Positions 35,489-43,001 of a DNA stretch of 64,000 nt are shown piece by piece. The notes under the pieces were generated by a model. That model was not told the DNA's origin. It saw only the letters and a program-made list of their open reading frames with translations, and made no database searches. The number at the start of each line of letters is the position of its first letter. The first letter of the stretch is position 1. The position numbers and the translations under genes are program-made. The DNA comes from Lachnospiraceae bacterium (GTDB lineage: Bacteria; Bacillota; Clostridia; Lachnospirales; Lachnospiraceae): contig CABJAM010000004.1 of NCBI GenBank assembly GCA_902363555.1, forward strand, positions 375,778 to 439,777, given 5' to 3'.

Positions 35489-36265
35489 GTGATAACAATG
35501 AAAGAAATTTTGAAACTGGATCATATCCAAAAATATTACGGAAATGGCGGGAATGTTACAAAAGCAATTCAGGACATCAGCTTTTCCGTTCAAGAGGGAG
35601 AATTTGTCGGAATCATGGGAGCATCCGGCTCCGGCAAGACCACCCTGCTCAACTGTATTTCCACAATTGATACCGTCAGTGCGGGACATATCTATCTGGA
35701 TGGGATCGATGTGACGGAAATCAATGAAAAACAGATTGCCCGGTTTCGTCGGGAAAATCTTGGCTTTGTTTTCCAGGATTTTAACCTGCTGGACACGCTG
35801 ACCATTTCGGAAAACATAGCCCTGGCGCTGACCATAAACAAGGTTCCAGCAGGCGAGATTGATGGACGGGTGCGGGAAATGGCCGGAAAGCTGAATATCA
35901 CGGATATTCTGGATAAGTACCCCTATCAGGTGTCTGGTGGTCAGAAGCAGCGGTGCGCCTGTGCCAGAGCCATTATCAACCAGCCTAAGCTGATCTTGGC
36001 GGATGAACCCACCGGTGCGTTAGACAGTCACTCGTCCCAGATGCTGCTCTCTACGATCCAGAGTATCAACGAAGATCTCGGAGCCACAATCCTGATGGTG
36101 ACACACGACGCTTTTTCGGCAAGTTACGCCAATCGTATTCTCTTTTTAAGGGATGGGACAATCTTCACGGAAATCCGTAAGGGCGGTGATTCCCGTAGGA
36201 CTTTCTTTGAAAAAATCCTGGATGTCCTCACCATGATGGGAGGGGGAATGAATGATGTACGCTAA
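35489..36265 (+). CDS. BceA-like ABC transporter ATP-binding protein
   Basis: A 258-residue ATPase with Walker A GASGSGKTT, Q-loop FVFQDFNLLD, signature VSGGQKQRCACARAI, Walker B LILADEPTGALD and H-loop MVTHDA. It resembles BceA and pairs with the permease whose gene it overlaps by 14 bases. The complex frees cell-wall lipid targets from antimicrobial peptides and signals to the kinase. AGAGGTG precedes the start; I keep ATG 35489 although ATG 35498 (MKEILKLDHIQKYYG), which is 9 bases further on, has better spacing. Confidence 0.92.
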   Translation: MITMKEILKLDHIQKYYGNGGNVTKAIQDISFSVQEGEFVGIMGASGSGKTTLLNCISTIDTVSAGHIYLDGIDVTEINEKQIARFRRENLGFVFQDFNLLDTLTISENIALALTINKVPAGEIDGRVREMAGKLNITDILDKYPYQVSGGQKQRCACARAIINQPKLILADEPTGALDSHSSQMLLSTIQSINEDLGATILMVTHDAFSASYANRILFLRDGTIFTEIRKGGDSRRTFFEKILDVLTMMGGGMNDVR

Positions 36266-38219
36266 ACTGGCACTTCGTAATGTCCGCAGAAGCCTGCGGG
36301 ATTATATCATTTACTTTGTGACGCTTACCTTGACTGCGGCATTGATGTACTCATTTTTGGCATTGGGCTTTTCATCAGATGTTCTTGCTATGGCAGAGAA
36401 TATGTCGATGCTGACTACTGGAATTTTGCTTATGTCAGCTCTGGTTGCTTTTATGTCCTCGTTTGTGATCGGTTATGCGATTCGCTTTATGCTGGGACGA
36501 CGGAAAAAGGAATTTGCAACCTATGAACTGATCGGCATGGAAGCAAAGATAGTACGAAATTTGTTTCTTGCTGAAAACAGCATTATCGGCATAGGAGCCT
36601 TTCTGCTTGGTTCTTTGGTTGGCACAGGGCTTTCCGGTTTGCTAAATCAAGTGGTAAAAAATATCTTTGAGGTGCCGCATACCTATCAGGTTTCCTTTTC
36701 TCTCCGGGCGTGGGCAGTAACCTTTTTATTTTTTGCCTTGATGTATGGTTTTGGGATGCTCCGAGCAGCAAAGATTATCCGGCATCAGAAAGTGATTGAT
36801 CTTCTGTATGATAACCGTAAGAATGAAGAATACCGTTTCAAATCATTCCGCCATAGTCTTTTGGTAGTATTGCTTTCAATAGCCGCAATGGTTGCAGGCG
36901 TGATTTTGCTTGGGCGGATGCTTCAGACACAAACCAATGAAGCATTTTTGTACCTTGGCGGAGCCTGTTTGCTCATTCTGGCGGGTGTTTACGAGCTGCA
37001 TCGCCAGATTCCACTTTTGCTGCACCGATTTGCAAAACAAAATCTGCGCCATAAGTACAAAGAAGAAAATCTGTTCTTTTTGGGGCAGATTGGACGGCGC
37101 ATCCATTCTGCTGGTCGGACAATGGCTGTGGTGGCAATTCTTTTGACCGTATCTCTGGCAACCATGTTTGTGGGGCTTACAATGGGAGCCGGCTACAAAG
37201 CCAATATGAAAGCCTATTATCCCTATGATGCAGGCGTGGCGATTGATGCACCTCTGGAAAAATCCAGCATGGATTCCATCGTTTCCTTTACAGAGGATCA
37301 TTGTGGAGTCGAGGATTCTGTGAGCTATTATTTGTATGCGGTTCCTGAAAAACCGATTGAAGCCTTGTCCTTGTCCGACTATAACCACCTGCGCGAAATC
37401 CTGGGGCTTTCTCCTGTTGTCATGGGCAACAACGAATTTTTGGTTCATTGTGATACATGGAACTATATGGACGGAATCCGACAAGGCTTGGAGCAACAGC
37501 CGGAGATCACATTAAATGGTCGGACATTGACCGTTGCAGAAACACCGATCCTGACAGAGCCGATGGAGCAGTATCAAATGGCTGGAACGAAGGGATATGT
37601 GCTTGTTCTGCCGGATGAAGCAGCTTCACAATTAGTCGGAGAAAAAAGTCGTCTGGCTATGAAACTGGAAGATGGCGGATACCCGGAATTGAAAAGTGAC
37701 TTGAAGCAATTCCTGAACAGTGGGAAATGGCAGCCGGAATTGCAGTCCAGTCAACAGCTCCCGGAAAAAGTAACGATGGGTGTTACAGTAAAGGCGTGGG
37801 GTGTTGCCAATTCGCTGACTGGATTTACAGCCATTTCGTTCTGCGGATTGTATTTAAGCATTATTTTTATCATTCTATCCTGCTCGGTGCTTGCATTTGA
37901 GCAGCTTTCTGCCATAGATAAAAACCAGAAGAATTATGCAGTTATTGACCGTTTGGGTGTACCGGGGCACAGGCAAGCCTCCCTGATACGCAGGGAACTG
38001 TCCACAGTCTTTTTGATCCCACTGCTATTCCCTCTTTTGCTGACGGTTTTGCTGATAGCAGGGGCACAGTTCTTTTTCGGAGAGGCAATCTTGCAGCAGG
38101 GACTTGTGCCTCTTTATGGTTTGGTGACGATCCTGCTATTCTGTGCAATCTACCTGACCTATTTTGGTGCAACAATGTTCTTATTCAAACGGGTTATTCT
38201 TCGACCGGAAATGAGATAA
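36252..38219 (+). CDS. BceB-like ABC transporter permease
   Basis: A 655-residue permease, the usual BceB length. It starts with a membrane segment (YIIYFVTLTLTAALMYSFLA), has ten predicted segments in the 1 + 3 + 4 + 2 style, and carries a large outer domain (about residues 305-525) before the last segments, the part that recognises the peptide in BceB proteins. GRRKKEFATYELIGMEAK after the third segment is the FtsX-type coupling helix. The start overlaps the ATPase gene. A hairpin and the fifth copy of the repeated promoter follow the gene. The substrate cannot be read from the sequence; bacitracin, lantibiotics and related peptides are the usual ones. Confidence 0.92.
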   Translation: MMYAKLALRNVRRSLRDYIIYFVTLTLTAALMYSFLALGFSSDVLAMAENMSMLTTGILLMSALVAFMSSFVIGYAIRFMLGRRKKEFATYELIGMEAKIVRNLFLAENSIIGIGAFLLGSLVGTGLSGLLNQVVKNIFEVPHTYQVSFSLRAWAVTFLFFALMYGFGMLRAAKIIRHQKVIDLLYDNRKNEEYRFKSFRHSLLVVLLSIAAMVAGVILLGRMLQTQTNEAFLYLGGACLLILAGVYELHRQIPLLLHRFAKQNLRHKYKEENLFFLGQIGRRIHSAGRTMAVVAILLTVSLATMFVGLTMGAGYKANMKAYYPYDAGVAIDAPLEKSSMDSIVSFTEDHCGVEDSVSYYLYAVPEKPIEALSLSDYNHLREILGLSPVVMGNNEFLVHCDTWNYMDGIRQGLEQQPEITLNGRTLTVAETPILTEPMEQYQMAGTKGYVLVLPDEAASQLVGEKSRLAMKLEDGGYPELKSDLKQFLNSGKWQPELQSSQQLPEKVTMGVTVKAWGVANSLTGFTAISFCGLYLSIIFIILSCSVLAFEQLSAIDKNQKNYAVIDRLGVPGHRQASLIRRELSTVFLIPLLFPLLLTVLLIAGAQFFFGEAILQQGLVPLYGLVTILLFCAIYLTYFGATMFLFKRVILRPEMR

Positions 38220-38222
38220 AAA

Positions 38223-38262
38223 CTGAATTGCTACAAAAATGAAGCAATTCAGCCTGTTTTCT
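38223..38262 (+). terminator. Terminator-like hairpin after bceB
   Basis: CTGAATTGCT (38223-38232) pairs exactly with AGCAATTCAG (38243-38252), then CCTGTTTTCTT. The GAATTG/CAATTC stem resembles those after the genes ending at 23257 and 26016, so hairpin plus promoter recur as one module. Confidence 0.6.
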
Positions 38263-38279
38263 TGCCGAAAAAGAAAGTG

Positions 38280-38314
38280 GTTAGGAGATTTCTGCAACAT
38301 TTGGTCTTTATTAT
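38280..38314 (+). promoter_or_regulatory. Repeated activator-type promoter, copy 5
   Basis: GTTAGGAGA then TTTCTGCAACATTTG (ending 38303), 5 bases, -10 box TATTAT (38309-38314), the best -10 of the five. No large gene lies within the next 470 bases; the first candidates are a hairpin-rich leader and a 35-codon frame. Confidence 0.65.
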
Positions 38315-38414
38315 AGAATTACAAGTAAGATAGAAAGTGTGATTAAATCTACCGGATGACGGCAAAAGAAAAAAAGCCGTCGTACAGTAGACACATTCCT
38401 ACGCGCTCATGGAG

Positions 38415-38452
38415 CGGCGGTTTTGAGTAGATCAAGGCCGCCGTTTCTTTTT
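38415..38452 (+). terminator. Terminator in the leader after promoter copy 5
   Basis: CGGCGGTTTTGA (38415-38426) pairs with TCAAGGCCGCCG (38432-38443), including two G-U pairs, followed by TTTCTTTTT. It would end a transcript begun at promoter copy 5, giving a short RNA of about 130 bases. Confidence 0.75.
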
Positions 38453-38518
38453 GCGAAAAGCAGAAACCCGACGACCCTCGTGCAATCAGCAGGGGCGGCA
38501 TTTTAGGAGGATGCCGTC

Positions 38519-38626
38519 ATGTCTGTGTTAGTGGTTCACAATACCCATGAGTTACATCAGTTAAAAAAAGCCTTGCCCCGCCACCGGGGCATTATGTTTT
38601 TATATCGGTATTATCAATCTGTGTAA
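38519..38626 (+). CDS. Possible 35-residue small protein
   Basis: ATG 38519 follows TTTTAGGAGG (38503-38512) by about 7 bases and opens MSVLVVHNTHELHQLKKALP, ending LYRYYQSV. The strong ribosome site is the main support. The peptide has a basic middle and an aromatic end, and I recognise no family. It lies between two terminators in the regulatory region before the sigma-like gene, so it may be a leader peptide or a small regulator of the element. Confidence 0.4.
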   Translation: MSVLVVHNTHELHQLKKALPRHRGIMFLYRYYQSV

Positions 38627-38654
38627 ACCAGTATAATCATAGGTTTTCTTGTCG

Positions 38655-38688
38655 CGCCAGTATCCCTTTGTGGGGAGCTGGCGTTTTT
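38655..38688 (+). terminator. Terminator before the sigma-like gene
   Basis: CGCCAG-TA-TCCC (38655-38666) pairs with GGGA-GCTGGCG (to 38683), then TTTTT. It follows the small ORF and isolates the sigma-like gene. Confidence 0.85.
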
Positions 38689-38739
38689 GCTTGCCGTTTT
38701 TTAGATAGACGAGCGGTTTGTTACCGCTGCCGGTCTCCG

Positions 38740-38785
38740 CCTCCATTCGATTCACCCGTTAACTACCCGTGAATCGAAATGGAGG
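38740..38785 (+). promoter_or_regulatory. Hairpin that buries the ribosome site of the sigma-like gene
   Basis: CCTCCATTCGATTCAC (38740-38755) pairs with GTGAATCGAAATGGAGG (38769-38785), one bulged A, loop of 13. The right arm contains the GGAGG ribosome site of the gene at 38792, so the fold would block translation until opened. Confidence 0.7.
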
Positions 38786-38791
38786 TACACA

Positions 38792-39205
38792 ATGAAAAAA
38801 GTCAATCTTCGGGATCTATATCCTGATGTTTATAAAACAGATCACTTTGTAGAAGTAACAGAAGATGTGCTGGAGGCGATTCGTGCCACCGAGCGTGCAG
38901 AAGCTGCCTATGACCGGAGAATGTATCGCTATAAGGCGCATTACTCTCTGGACAGCGACAACGGCATTGAAAATGCGGTCCTGATGAAGCCCCAGACGCC
39001 GGAAATGTTCCTGGAGGAAAAACAGCTGCGGGAACAACTCTACACCGCAGTAATGGCTCTGCCGGAGAAACAGGCCAAGCGGATTTATGCCCGGTATTAT
39101 CTGGGTATGAGAGTAGGAGAGATCGCCGCAGCAGAGGGTGTAGACCCAAGCCGTGTCCGGGACAGCATCCGGCGCGGTTTGAAACAGCTGGCAAAATATT
39201 TTTGA
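38792..39205 (+). CDS. Sigma-70 region 4-like regulator of the ICE
   Basis: A 137-residue protein. The C-terminal part (about 75-137) is a sigma-70 region 4 helix-turn-helix (LYTAVMALPEKQAKRIYAR, then GMRVGEIAAAEGVDPSRVRD). The N-terminal half (LRDLYPDVYKTDHFVEV) is typical of the small sigma-like proteins near the integrase end of Tn916/Tn1549-type elements, which control excision and transfer. It lacks a recognisable region 2, so it may act as a DNA-binding regulator and not as a full sigma factor. The ribosome site is held in a stable hairpin, which implies control at translation. A 550-base region without protein genes follows. Confidence 0.85.
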   Translation: MKKVNLRDLYPDVYKTDHFVEVTEDVLEAIRATERAEAAYDRRMYRYKAHYSLDSDNGIENAVLMKPQTPEMFLEEKQLREQLYTAVMALPEKQAKRIYARYYLGMRVGEIAAAEGVDPSRVRDSIRRGLKQLAKYF

Positions 39206-39289
39206 TAAAATTTCGTTTGAAGCGCCTGTTTTTTGCTTTTTTTGTCAGAGTTAATAGAAGGACAAGTTTTCCCCCTTCAACAGCACTTT

Positions 39290-39600
39290 GACAATTTCAT
39301 AGACAGCATAACAGGTACATAACCCGTGTACGAGCGAGTGTGGAACGCCGCGAAGATGGAGCAGCCAGGGAGGTGATGAACAACGCTGTTTCGGAGCGAT
39401 CTACGATTTCACAAAACGGATGGTGGCAGATCCGGCGCGAGGACCGCACGGGGGCTTAAAGATACTTCCTCACGGCCTCCTAAAGACTTGGGGGGAACCC
39501 TGCGGCGCACGAGTAAAACGACGCTGCGGAGTTATGACAACCGCGCCAGCGGAGACCTGCTATGTTCCCAGCGTCAGGGTTGCGTGGCAAATGTGACGAG
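39290..39600 (+). ncRNA. Possible structured RNA between sigma-like and excisionase genes
   Basis: The 550 bases between 39206 and 39757 carry no convincing gene. The part from about 39290 to 39600 is GC-rich in contrast to both sides. It contains stems such as GGGGGC (39451-39456) with GCCTCC (39475-39480) and GCGGCG (about 39503) with CGCTGC (about 39522), and ends in an AT-rich stretch. Similar conserved untranslated blocks occur before excisionase genes in related elements. Structure and function are inferred; it could equally be a protein-binding or recombination region. Confidence 0.35.
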
Positions 39601-39757
39601 AATTGAATCATATTAAAATTAGGAAGCGATTACTTTCTTTGTTGGTCGTTTTCTACTCAAAATCAGATACCATGCGCTGGCAGTTTCGGCTGCCAGCGTA
39701 TTCATGTGATTTTGAAAGCACGATGATAACCTTGACAGATTGGAGGGAATATGGTCT

Positions 39758-39988
39758 ATGGAAAAACTCATTACACGAAAAGAAGCGGCTGAAATCTTAG
39801 GAATCAGCATCGCAACGCTGGATGCCGCCCGTAACAACGGCTTGATCTCTTATGTGCAGTATGTTCAGAATGGCTGTGTGTATTTTACTGCGGCGGGTCT
39901 CCAGGAGTATATCGCAAAATGTACGCACAGGGCAAAGCCTGTTGAGAGAAGCACAACTTACCGTAAGCCTCGAAGCGGAAGATCGTGA
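39758..39988 (+). CDS. xis: Excisionase-like helix-turn-helix protein
   Basis: A 76-residue basic protein of the MerR/excisionase helix-turn-helix type: MEKLITRKEAAEILGISIAT, then LDAARNNGLISYVQYVQNG and a wing VYFTAAGLQEYIAKC. The start is ATG 39758, 10 bases after GGAGGG. It stands 84 bases before the first integrase gene, the standard place for Xis, which bends attachment-site DNA and steers the integrase towards excision. The C-terminus is rich in Arg and Ser, which would help DNA contact. Confidence 0.85.
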   Translation: MEKLITRKEAAEILGISIATLDAARNNGLISYVQYVQNGCVYFTAAGLQEYIAKCTHRAKPVERSTTYRKPRSGRS

Positions 39989-40072
39989 GCCAGTCCGTAT
40001 CCTTGATGGAATCAGAGATGTTTGATAAAACAAAGGTACAGCGCTGGAGATCTTTTTTAGGAGGTGGAGGAA

Positions 40073-41290
40073 TTGGCAAATAGAAAAATAATGCTTCCCC
40101 AATATGGCACAGTTATGAAAAGAGGTGTCCTATATTATAGGACCAGAATCAAAGATGCGAATGGAAAGCTCGTAGCTCTCTACGCAAAAACACCTGAAGA
40201 ACTATATAACAAAGAAACTCTTGCGTTGGAACAGATTGAGAATGCTACTTTTCATCGGAAAACGCCCACAGTTGCAGAGTATTGTGAAAAGTGGCTGCTG
40301 ATGCAGTCGGTTCATGTACGAGCCACTACCTTGACGGATTACACTTCAAAGGTCAGGCGACATATTATAGCGGAATTGGGAGATAAACGGATGGGCGAGG
40401 TTAGCCTGGATGATATTCAGCTTGCCCTTGTTCCAGTTTCCAAGAAATCTACATCGGTTTATAAATCTGTGGTAATCCTTTACAAGTCTATCTTTCGCGC
40501 AGCGATGGAAAGCAGGATTATTGACCATAACCCAACGATTTATCTGACAACAAAGGGTGGTGGTGTTCCACAAGAGGATCGTCAGGCTTTGACAGATGAA
40601 CAGGCAGAGCGCCTTTTGGATGCTATCCGAGATTTGCCGCCTTATGTCTTTGTCATGATCGGTTTGTACGCGGGTCTACGCCGGGAAGAAATTCTTGCTC
40701 TGCAATGGGATTCAGTATATCTGGATACAGATACTCCATATCTGACGGTAAGACGGGCATGGCACACCGAACATAACAGACCGGTGATTTCGGATGAATT
40801 GAAAACCAAGGCTGCGGAGAGAAATATCCCCCTCCCTGTTTGTTTGGCCGAGTGCTTGAAAGCAGCAAAGGAAACTTCGACTTCGGAATATGTAGTTTCA
40901 AACCGGGATGGCGAACCGCTGTCCTACACGCAGTTTAAGCGGCTTTGGCAGTATATTGTTACGAGGACGGTCAAGGAGCGGAGCTATTATCGGTATGAAG
41001 ATGGAAAAAGAGTAAAACATACTGTCACACCTGTCTTGGGAGAAAAGGCCGCTCATAACGGAAAAGTGGTTTACAGTCTGGATTTTGAGGTAACACCCCA
41101 TCAGCTGCGGCATACTTACATCACCAATCTTATTCATGCGTCGGTAGATCCCAAAACGGTTCAATACCTGGCAGGCCATGAAAGTAGCAAGATTACCATG
41201 GACATCTATGCAAAGGTTAAGTATAACAGGCCGGATGAGCTGGTCAGATCAATGAGCTGTGCGTTTGCAAGCTGGGACACAGCACAGTAA
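40073..41290 (+). CDS. Tyrosine integrase, first of a tandem pair
   Basis: A 405-residue tyrosine recombinase. An N-terminal arm-binding segment (RKIMLPQYGTVMKRGVLYYR) is followed by a SAM-like core-binding domain (about 70-165) and the catalytic domain, with the first arginine in YAGLRREEILALQW near 200, HQLRHTYIT near 343, LAGHESSKITMDIYAKV with the second histidine and the nucleophilic tyrosine near 379. I choose TTG 40073 because AGGAGGT lies 7 bases before it and the protein then begins MANRKIMLPQYGT, parallel to the second integrase. GTG 40064 is an alternative that overlaps the ribosome site. All catalytic residues are present, so it should be active. Confidence 0.88.
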   Translation: MANRKIMLPQYGTVMKRGVLYYRTRIKDANGKLVALYAKTPEELYNKETLALEQIENATFHRKTPTVAEYCEKWLLMQSVHVRATTLTDYTSKVRRHIIAELGDKRMGEVSLDDIQLALVPVSKKSTSVYKSVVILYKSIFRAAMESRIIDHNPTIYLTTKGGGVPQEDRQALTDEQAERLLDAIRDLPPYVFVMIGLYAGLRREEILALQWDSVYLDTDTPYLTVRRAWHTEHNRPVISDELKTKAAERNIPLPVCLAECLKAAKETSTSEYVVSNRDGEPLSYTQFKRLWQYIVTRTVKERSYYRYEDGKRVKHTVTPVLGEKAAHNGKVVYSLDFEVTPHQLRHTYITNLIHASVDPKTVQYLAGHESSKITMDIYAKVKYNRPDELVRSMSCAFASWDTAQ

Positions 41291-41315
41291 TAATAAAATA
41301 GGAAGTAAAGCAGGA

Positions 41316-41347
41316 GCGAGGCAAGGATGTCTCGCTCTTTATTTTGC
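41316..41347 (+). terminator. Terminator between the integrases
   Basis: GAGCGAG (41316-41322) pairs with CTCGCTC (41333-41339), followed by TTTATTTT. The second integrase is therefore expressed separately. Confidence 0.85.
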
Positions 41348-41438
41348 ATCAGCCGTATCTTTGATTAAATCGAGGCTTTCTGATAAAAAGAGAGTGTAGA
41401 TACGGAGACTACACATTATCAAGAAAGGACGATCAAAG

Positions 41439-42650
41439 ATGGCAAAAAAGAAAGCACAGATCCCGAAGTATGGGACCATTACATTGAAAGGAATCCAGTA
41501 TTACAGAACCAGGATTACGGATGCGGATGGCAAAGAGTTGAGTTTGTATGCCACTACTTGTGAAGAATTGTATGAGAAGCAGTTAGAGGCCCGGAAGCAG
41601 GTGGAAGAAATTATCTTTCACCGGCAGCACCCGACAGTAGCCGAGTATGGCGAGAAGTGGTTGCTGATGCAGTCGGCAAAGGTGTCTGCGTCTACACTCA
41701 GAGGTTATACGAGGGATATGACAAACTATATCATCAAACCCCTGGGAGAGATGTATATGGAAGAAGTGACCGCTGACGATATTCGGCTGGCTCTTGTTCC
41801 ATTGTCAAAGAAATCGGAAGGCTTATACAATAAGGTCAATATGCTGCTCAAGTGCATTTTTTATGCGGCAGAGCGAAACCAACTCCTTGAACACAACCCC
41901 TGTGCAGGAATATCCGGTAAAGGCGGAAAACCGACAAAAAAGAAGGAGGCATTGACAGATCAGCAGGTAGCCGTGCTTCTGGATACCGTCAAGGGACTTC
42001 CTCCATATTTGTTTATTATGCTCGGTTTGTATTCCGGTCTGCGCCGGGAAGAAATTCTTGCACTGCAATGGGATTGTGTATTTCTGGACGAGGATACACC
42101 TTATCTATCGGTGAGGCGGGCATGGCGTACAGAGCATAACAGACCCGTGATTTCTACGGTGCTAAAAACTCCGGCGGCAAAAAGGGATATTCCGATACCA
42201 AAGTGTCTGGTAGAGTGTCTGAGAGAAGCGAAAGAAAACTCCATATCAGATTATGTGATTGCTGACAGCAAAGGGGAGCCGCTGGCTGCTTCGCAGTTTC
42301 AAAGAGTATGGCAGTATGTAGTTGTTCGTTCCACCAAGCCCCGGAACTATTATAAGTATGTAAATGGGGAGAGTATCAAATATACGGTTACTCCAACGCT
42401 GGGTATGACCCAGAAGAATCAACCCCAAATCAAATATACGCTGGACTTCGATGTGACACCCCATCAGCTGCGGCACACTTATATCACCAATCTTCTCTAT
42501 GCGGGCGTTGATCCAAAGACAGTACAATACCTTGCCGGACACGAAAACAGCAAAACAACTATGGACATCTATGCAAAAGTGAAGTACAATAAACCAGAGG
42601 AGCTGTTTGGGGTAGTAAATGGTGCGTTTCATCAGCCTGTCGCTGAATGA
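41439..42650 (+). CDS. Tyrosine integrase, second of a tandem pair
   Basis: A 403-residue tyrosine recombinase with the same layout and more than half of its residues in common with the gene before it: AQIPKYGTITLKGIQYYRTR at the start, YSGLRREEILALQW near 200, HQLRHTYITNLLYAGVDPKT near 342, and LAGHENSKTTMDIYAKV with the tyrosine near 378. AAGAAAGGA precedes ATG 41439. It is the last gene of the ICE, 100 bases from the duplicated rpsI 3' end, so it is the better candidate for the enzyme that recognises this site. Both copies look intact, which suggests either a recent duplication, capture of a second element's integrase, or joint action of two enzymes. Confidence 0.88.
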   Translation: MAKKKAQIPKYGTITLKGIQYYRTRITDADGKELSLYATTCEELYEKQLEARKQVEEIIFHRQHPTVAEYGEKWLLMQSAKVSASTLRGYTRDMTNYIIKPLGEMYMEEVTADDIRLALVPLSKKSEGLYNKVNMLLKCIFYAAERNQLLEHNPCAGISGKGGKPTKKKEALTDQQVAVLLDTVKGLPPYLFIMLGLYSGLRREEILALQWDCVFLDEDTPYLSVRRAWRTEHNRPVISTVLKTPAAKRDIPIPKCLVECLREAKENSISDYVIADSKGEPLAASQFQRVWQYVVVRSTKPRNYYKYVNGESIKYTVTPTLGMTQKNQPQIKYTLDFDVTPHQLRHTYITNLLYAGVDPKTVQYLAGHENSKTTMDIYAKVKYNKPEELFGVVNGAFHQPVAE

Positions 42651-42750
42651 AAAAAGGCCGTTTTTTATGGTCCGCACACCGGATAACTGAGAAGCAGAAA
42701 GCCGGAAAAGCCCGGAATATCAAGGGAAAACAGCTCAAAAACTCGCGCAG

Positions 42751-42798
42751 TACGGTCTCAAGGCTGCACGTCGTGCACCTCAGTTCAGCAAGCGCTAA
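42751..42798 (+). other. Right attachment site: duplicated 3' end of rpsI
   Basis: The frame from TAC 42751 to the TAA at 42796-42798 reads YGLKAARRAPQFSKR, the conserved C-terminus of ribosomal protein S9. No start or upstream S9 sequence is present. This is what insertion of an element at the 3' end of rpsI leaves at its distal edge, with the intact gene at the other edge, outside this window. The terminator just after it is then probably the native rpsI terminator. Confidence 0.85.
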
Positions 42799-42819
42799 AC
42801 TACAACAAAAAACGCCAGA

Positions 42820-42852
42820 AACCCCGGAGCCATGCGGTTACCGGGGTTTTTT
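42820..42852 (+). terminator. Terminator after the rpsI remnant
   Basis: ACCCCGG (42821-42827) pairs with CCGGGGT (42841-42847), followed by TTTTTTG. Probably the original rpsI operon terminator. Confidence 0.85.
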
Positions 42853-42939
42853 GTTTTGTCGGGTTTTGCGCAAACCTGACCGTTCCTGTTTCGATTTATA
42901 TGGGTTAATTCTATTGTTCCTTGCATTATTCCGAATAAC

Positions 42940-42968
42940 TTGATGTTTAGCGTATGTGATGATATACT
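42940..42968 (+). promoter_or_regulatory. Promoter of the ATPase/nuclease gene
   Basis: TTGATG (42940-42945), a 17-base spacer and TATACT (42963-42968), about 35 bases before the ATG at 43002. Confidence 0.6.
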
Positions 42969-43001
42969 TTCAGTATACTACCTGCAAAGGGGGATTTCTA
43001 T

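Larger units (their letters stand above)
1..42798 (+). mobile_element. Integrative and conjugative element, Tn1549/CTn-like (left end outside window)
   Basis: The gene set and order (topB, CHC2/ArdC, TTRAP, giant methylase-helicase, DUF3848/3849, MobC, relaxase, accessory block, sigma-like gene, excisionase, tyrosine integrase) match the conjugative transposons known from clostridia. The right edge is set by a copy of the rpsI 3' end at 42751-42798, just after the last integrase. The type IV secretion genes expected for such an element are not in the window and would lie to the left. Boundaries are inferred; the left attachment site is not visible. Confidence 0.85.
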
